Assembly (NCBI GenBank): GCA_024639745.1
Contig: JAHEHW010000080.1
Span: 1-7,269, forward strand
Source of the DNA: Salaquimonas sp.
Lineage (GTDB): Bacteria; Pseudomonadota; Alphaproteobacteria; Rhizobiales; Rhizobiaceae
Direction: 5' to 3'
Length of the DNA: 7,269 nt
Shown: in pieces, positions 6,354-7,269 of the stretch
How the letters are laid out: each line of letters opens with the position of its first letter
Numbering within the stretch: position 1 is the stretch's first letter
Notes under the pieces: model-generated
The model's input: the letters and a program-made list of their open reading frames with translations, nothing else
Database searches by the model: none
What the model was told of the DNA's origin: nothing
Made by a program: the position numbers and the translations under genes

Positions 6354-7269
6354 ATGACTTCCTGGAAAATTTCTCAAAGAAGCGATGTTGAACCTTTCAG
6401 AGCCATGGATGTGGTCGCGCGCGCTTCGGAATTGAGTGCTGCCGGGGAAGATGTGGTCATGATGTGCGTCGGTCAACCATCTGCGCAGGCGCCGTTTGCC
6501 GCACGGCAGGCTGCCCGCGAGCGTATCGCGAACGGGCCTATAGGGTATACGTCTTCAGGTGGAATTGAAGCCTTGCGTCGCAGAATTTCTCAGCACTACC
6601 GGGAGCGGTACGGCGTCGATCTGGATCCGGCGAGGGTGGTGGTCACAACAGGTTCTTCGGCAGGGTTCATGTTGGCCTTTCTGGCGCTGTTCGAAAACGG
6701 CGAACGCGTGGCGATCCCGTCTCCGGGTTACCCCGCCTATCGGAATATTCTGAAGGCATTGTCGTTGCAGGTCTCGGAAATCGAGACCACAGCATCCGAT
6801 CGATGGGTCGTGACCGCCGATGCGCTTGAAAAAGCCCATGGCGACAACCCGATCAGCGGGATCCTCATAGCAAATCCCAATAACCCGAATGGCACCATGA
6901 TGAAGCCGGATGCCTTCGAGCAGCTTTTGGAGCGGGCTGAAGATCTGGGGATCGCTTTCATCTCGGACGAAATCTATCACGGCTTGACTTACGACATGCC
7001 GGAAAAATCCGCACTGGAATTTACCGATGATGCGATCGTCATCAATTCGTTCTCCAAATATTTCTGCATGACGGGCTGGCGGATAGGCTGGATGGTGGTC
7101 CCGGAAGGATTGATCGAGACCATCACCAGATTGCATCAGAACCTGTTTATCAGCGCGCCAGAGGTTTCACAGGTCGCGGCGCTTCATGCATTCGACGGAT
7201 TGGAAGAGCTGGAAGAGGTCAGGAAGGGCTACCTCCAAAACCGGGATTTTCTGCTCGACGCCTTACCCA
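6354..7269 (+). CDS. PLP-dependent aminotransferase, class I/II (fold type I), 3' end outside the window
   Basis: The frame stays open from ATG 6354 to the right edge (305 codons seen; the family has about 380-400 residues), so the C-terminus is missing. It is a cytoplasmic amino acid transaminase-like enzyme using pyridoxal phosphate. Hallmarks in order: VGQP (39-42), GYTSSGG (64-70), TTGSSAG (98-104, cofactor phosphate binding), PGYPAY (124-129), NPNNPNGT (174-181, Asn contacting the PLP ring), SDEIY (204-208, Asp to the ring nitrogen and Tyr), SFSKYFCMTGWRIGW (232-246) with K235 as the Schiff-base lysine. The missing end should hold the Arg that binds the substrate carboxylate. ATG 6354 (MTSWKISQRSDVEPFRAMDV) fits the usual short N-terminus. 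An in-frame ATG at 6300 has a better ribosome binding site (AAGGTGG, 6288-6294) and would add 18 residues. The substrate cannot be named; many such genes are annotated only as aspartate/aromatic-type aminotransferases. Confidence 0.94.
   Translation, partial: MTSWKISQRSDVEPFRAMDVVARASELSAAGEDVVMMCVGQPSAQAPFAARQAARERIANGPIGYTSSGGIEALRRRISQHYRERYGVDLDPARVVVTTGSSAGFMLAFLALFENGERVAIPSPGYPAYRNILKALSLQVSEIETTASDRWVVTADALEKAHGDNPISGILIANPNNPNGTMMKPDAFEQLLERAEDLGIAFISDEIYHGLTYDMPEKSALEFTDDAIVINSFSKYFCMTGWRIGWMVVPEGLIETITRLHQNLFISAPEVSQVAALHAFDGLEELEEVRKGYLQNRDFLLDALP

Noticed and set aside
6555..7136. A 193-codon open frame on the minus strand
   Set aside because: It lies wholly inside the aminotransferase, whose PLP motifs are intact on the plus strand. 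The antisense product has no recognisable domain and is a by-product of GC-rich codon use.
1..7269. Search for a mobile element, CRISPR array, toxin-antitoxin pair or defence island
   Set aside because: No transposase, integrase, direct repeat series or defence-type domain appears; nearly all the sequence is accounted for by ordinary chromosomal genes.

Overview
The window looks like a chromosomal housekeeping segment of an alphaproteobacterium, most likely a member of the Rhizobiales (Hyphomicrobiales). This rests on protein character: the biotin site of AccB reads EAMKTMN, an exported DUF2155 protein lies next to aat, and an M48 protease, a DsbA-like protein and the accBC pair lie in a row, an order I associate with that group. 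Base composition is moderately GC-rich and even. I see no mobile element, CRISPR array, tRNA, rRNA or phage gene.

Layout. A plus-strand class I SAM-dependent methyltransferase (cut by the left edge) is followed by a plus-strand secreted DUF2155 protein. The DUF2155 gene converges on aat (leucyl/phenylalanyl-tRNA--protein transferase, minus strand), and the two coding ends overlap by 58 bases. Upstream of aat on the minus strand are accC and accB, 10 bases apart. A 220-base non-coding gap (3779-3998) follows, with a possible accB promoter and a strong hairpin with a T-rich plus-strand flank. Next, still on the minus strand, come a periplasmic DsbA-like thiol oxidoreductase and a BepA-like M48 metalloprotease with TPR repeats, 59 bases apart and probably one operon. 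A 130-base divergent intergenic region then leads to a plus-strand PLP-dependent aminotransferase, cut by the right edge.

How the genes work together. accB and accC encode the biotin carrier and biotin carboxylase halves of acetyl-CoA carboxylase (first step of fatty acid synthesis); the carboxyltransferase genes are not in the window. The M48 protease and the DsbA-like protein look like an envelope quality-control pair, one handling misfolded outer-membrane or periplasmic proteins and the other handling disulfides. aat serves the N-degron pathway in the cytoplasm.

No clearly new system is visible. The points most worth a second look are the absence of aroQ from its usual place beside accB, the hairpin in that same gap pointing the wrong way for its neighbours, the protease/thiol-oxidoreductase pairing, and the convergent overlap of the DUF2155 gene with aat.
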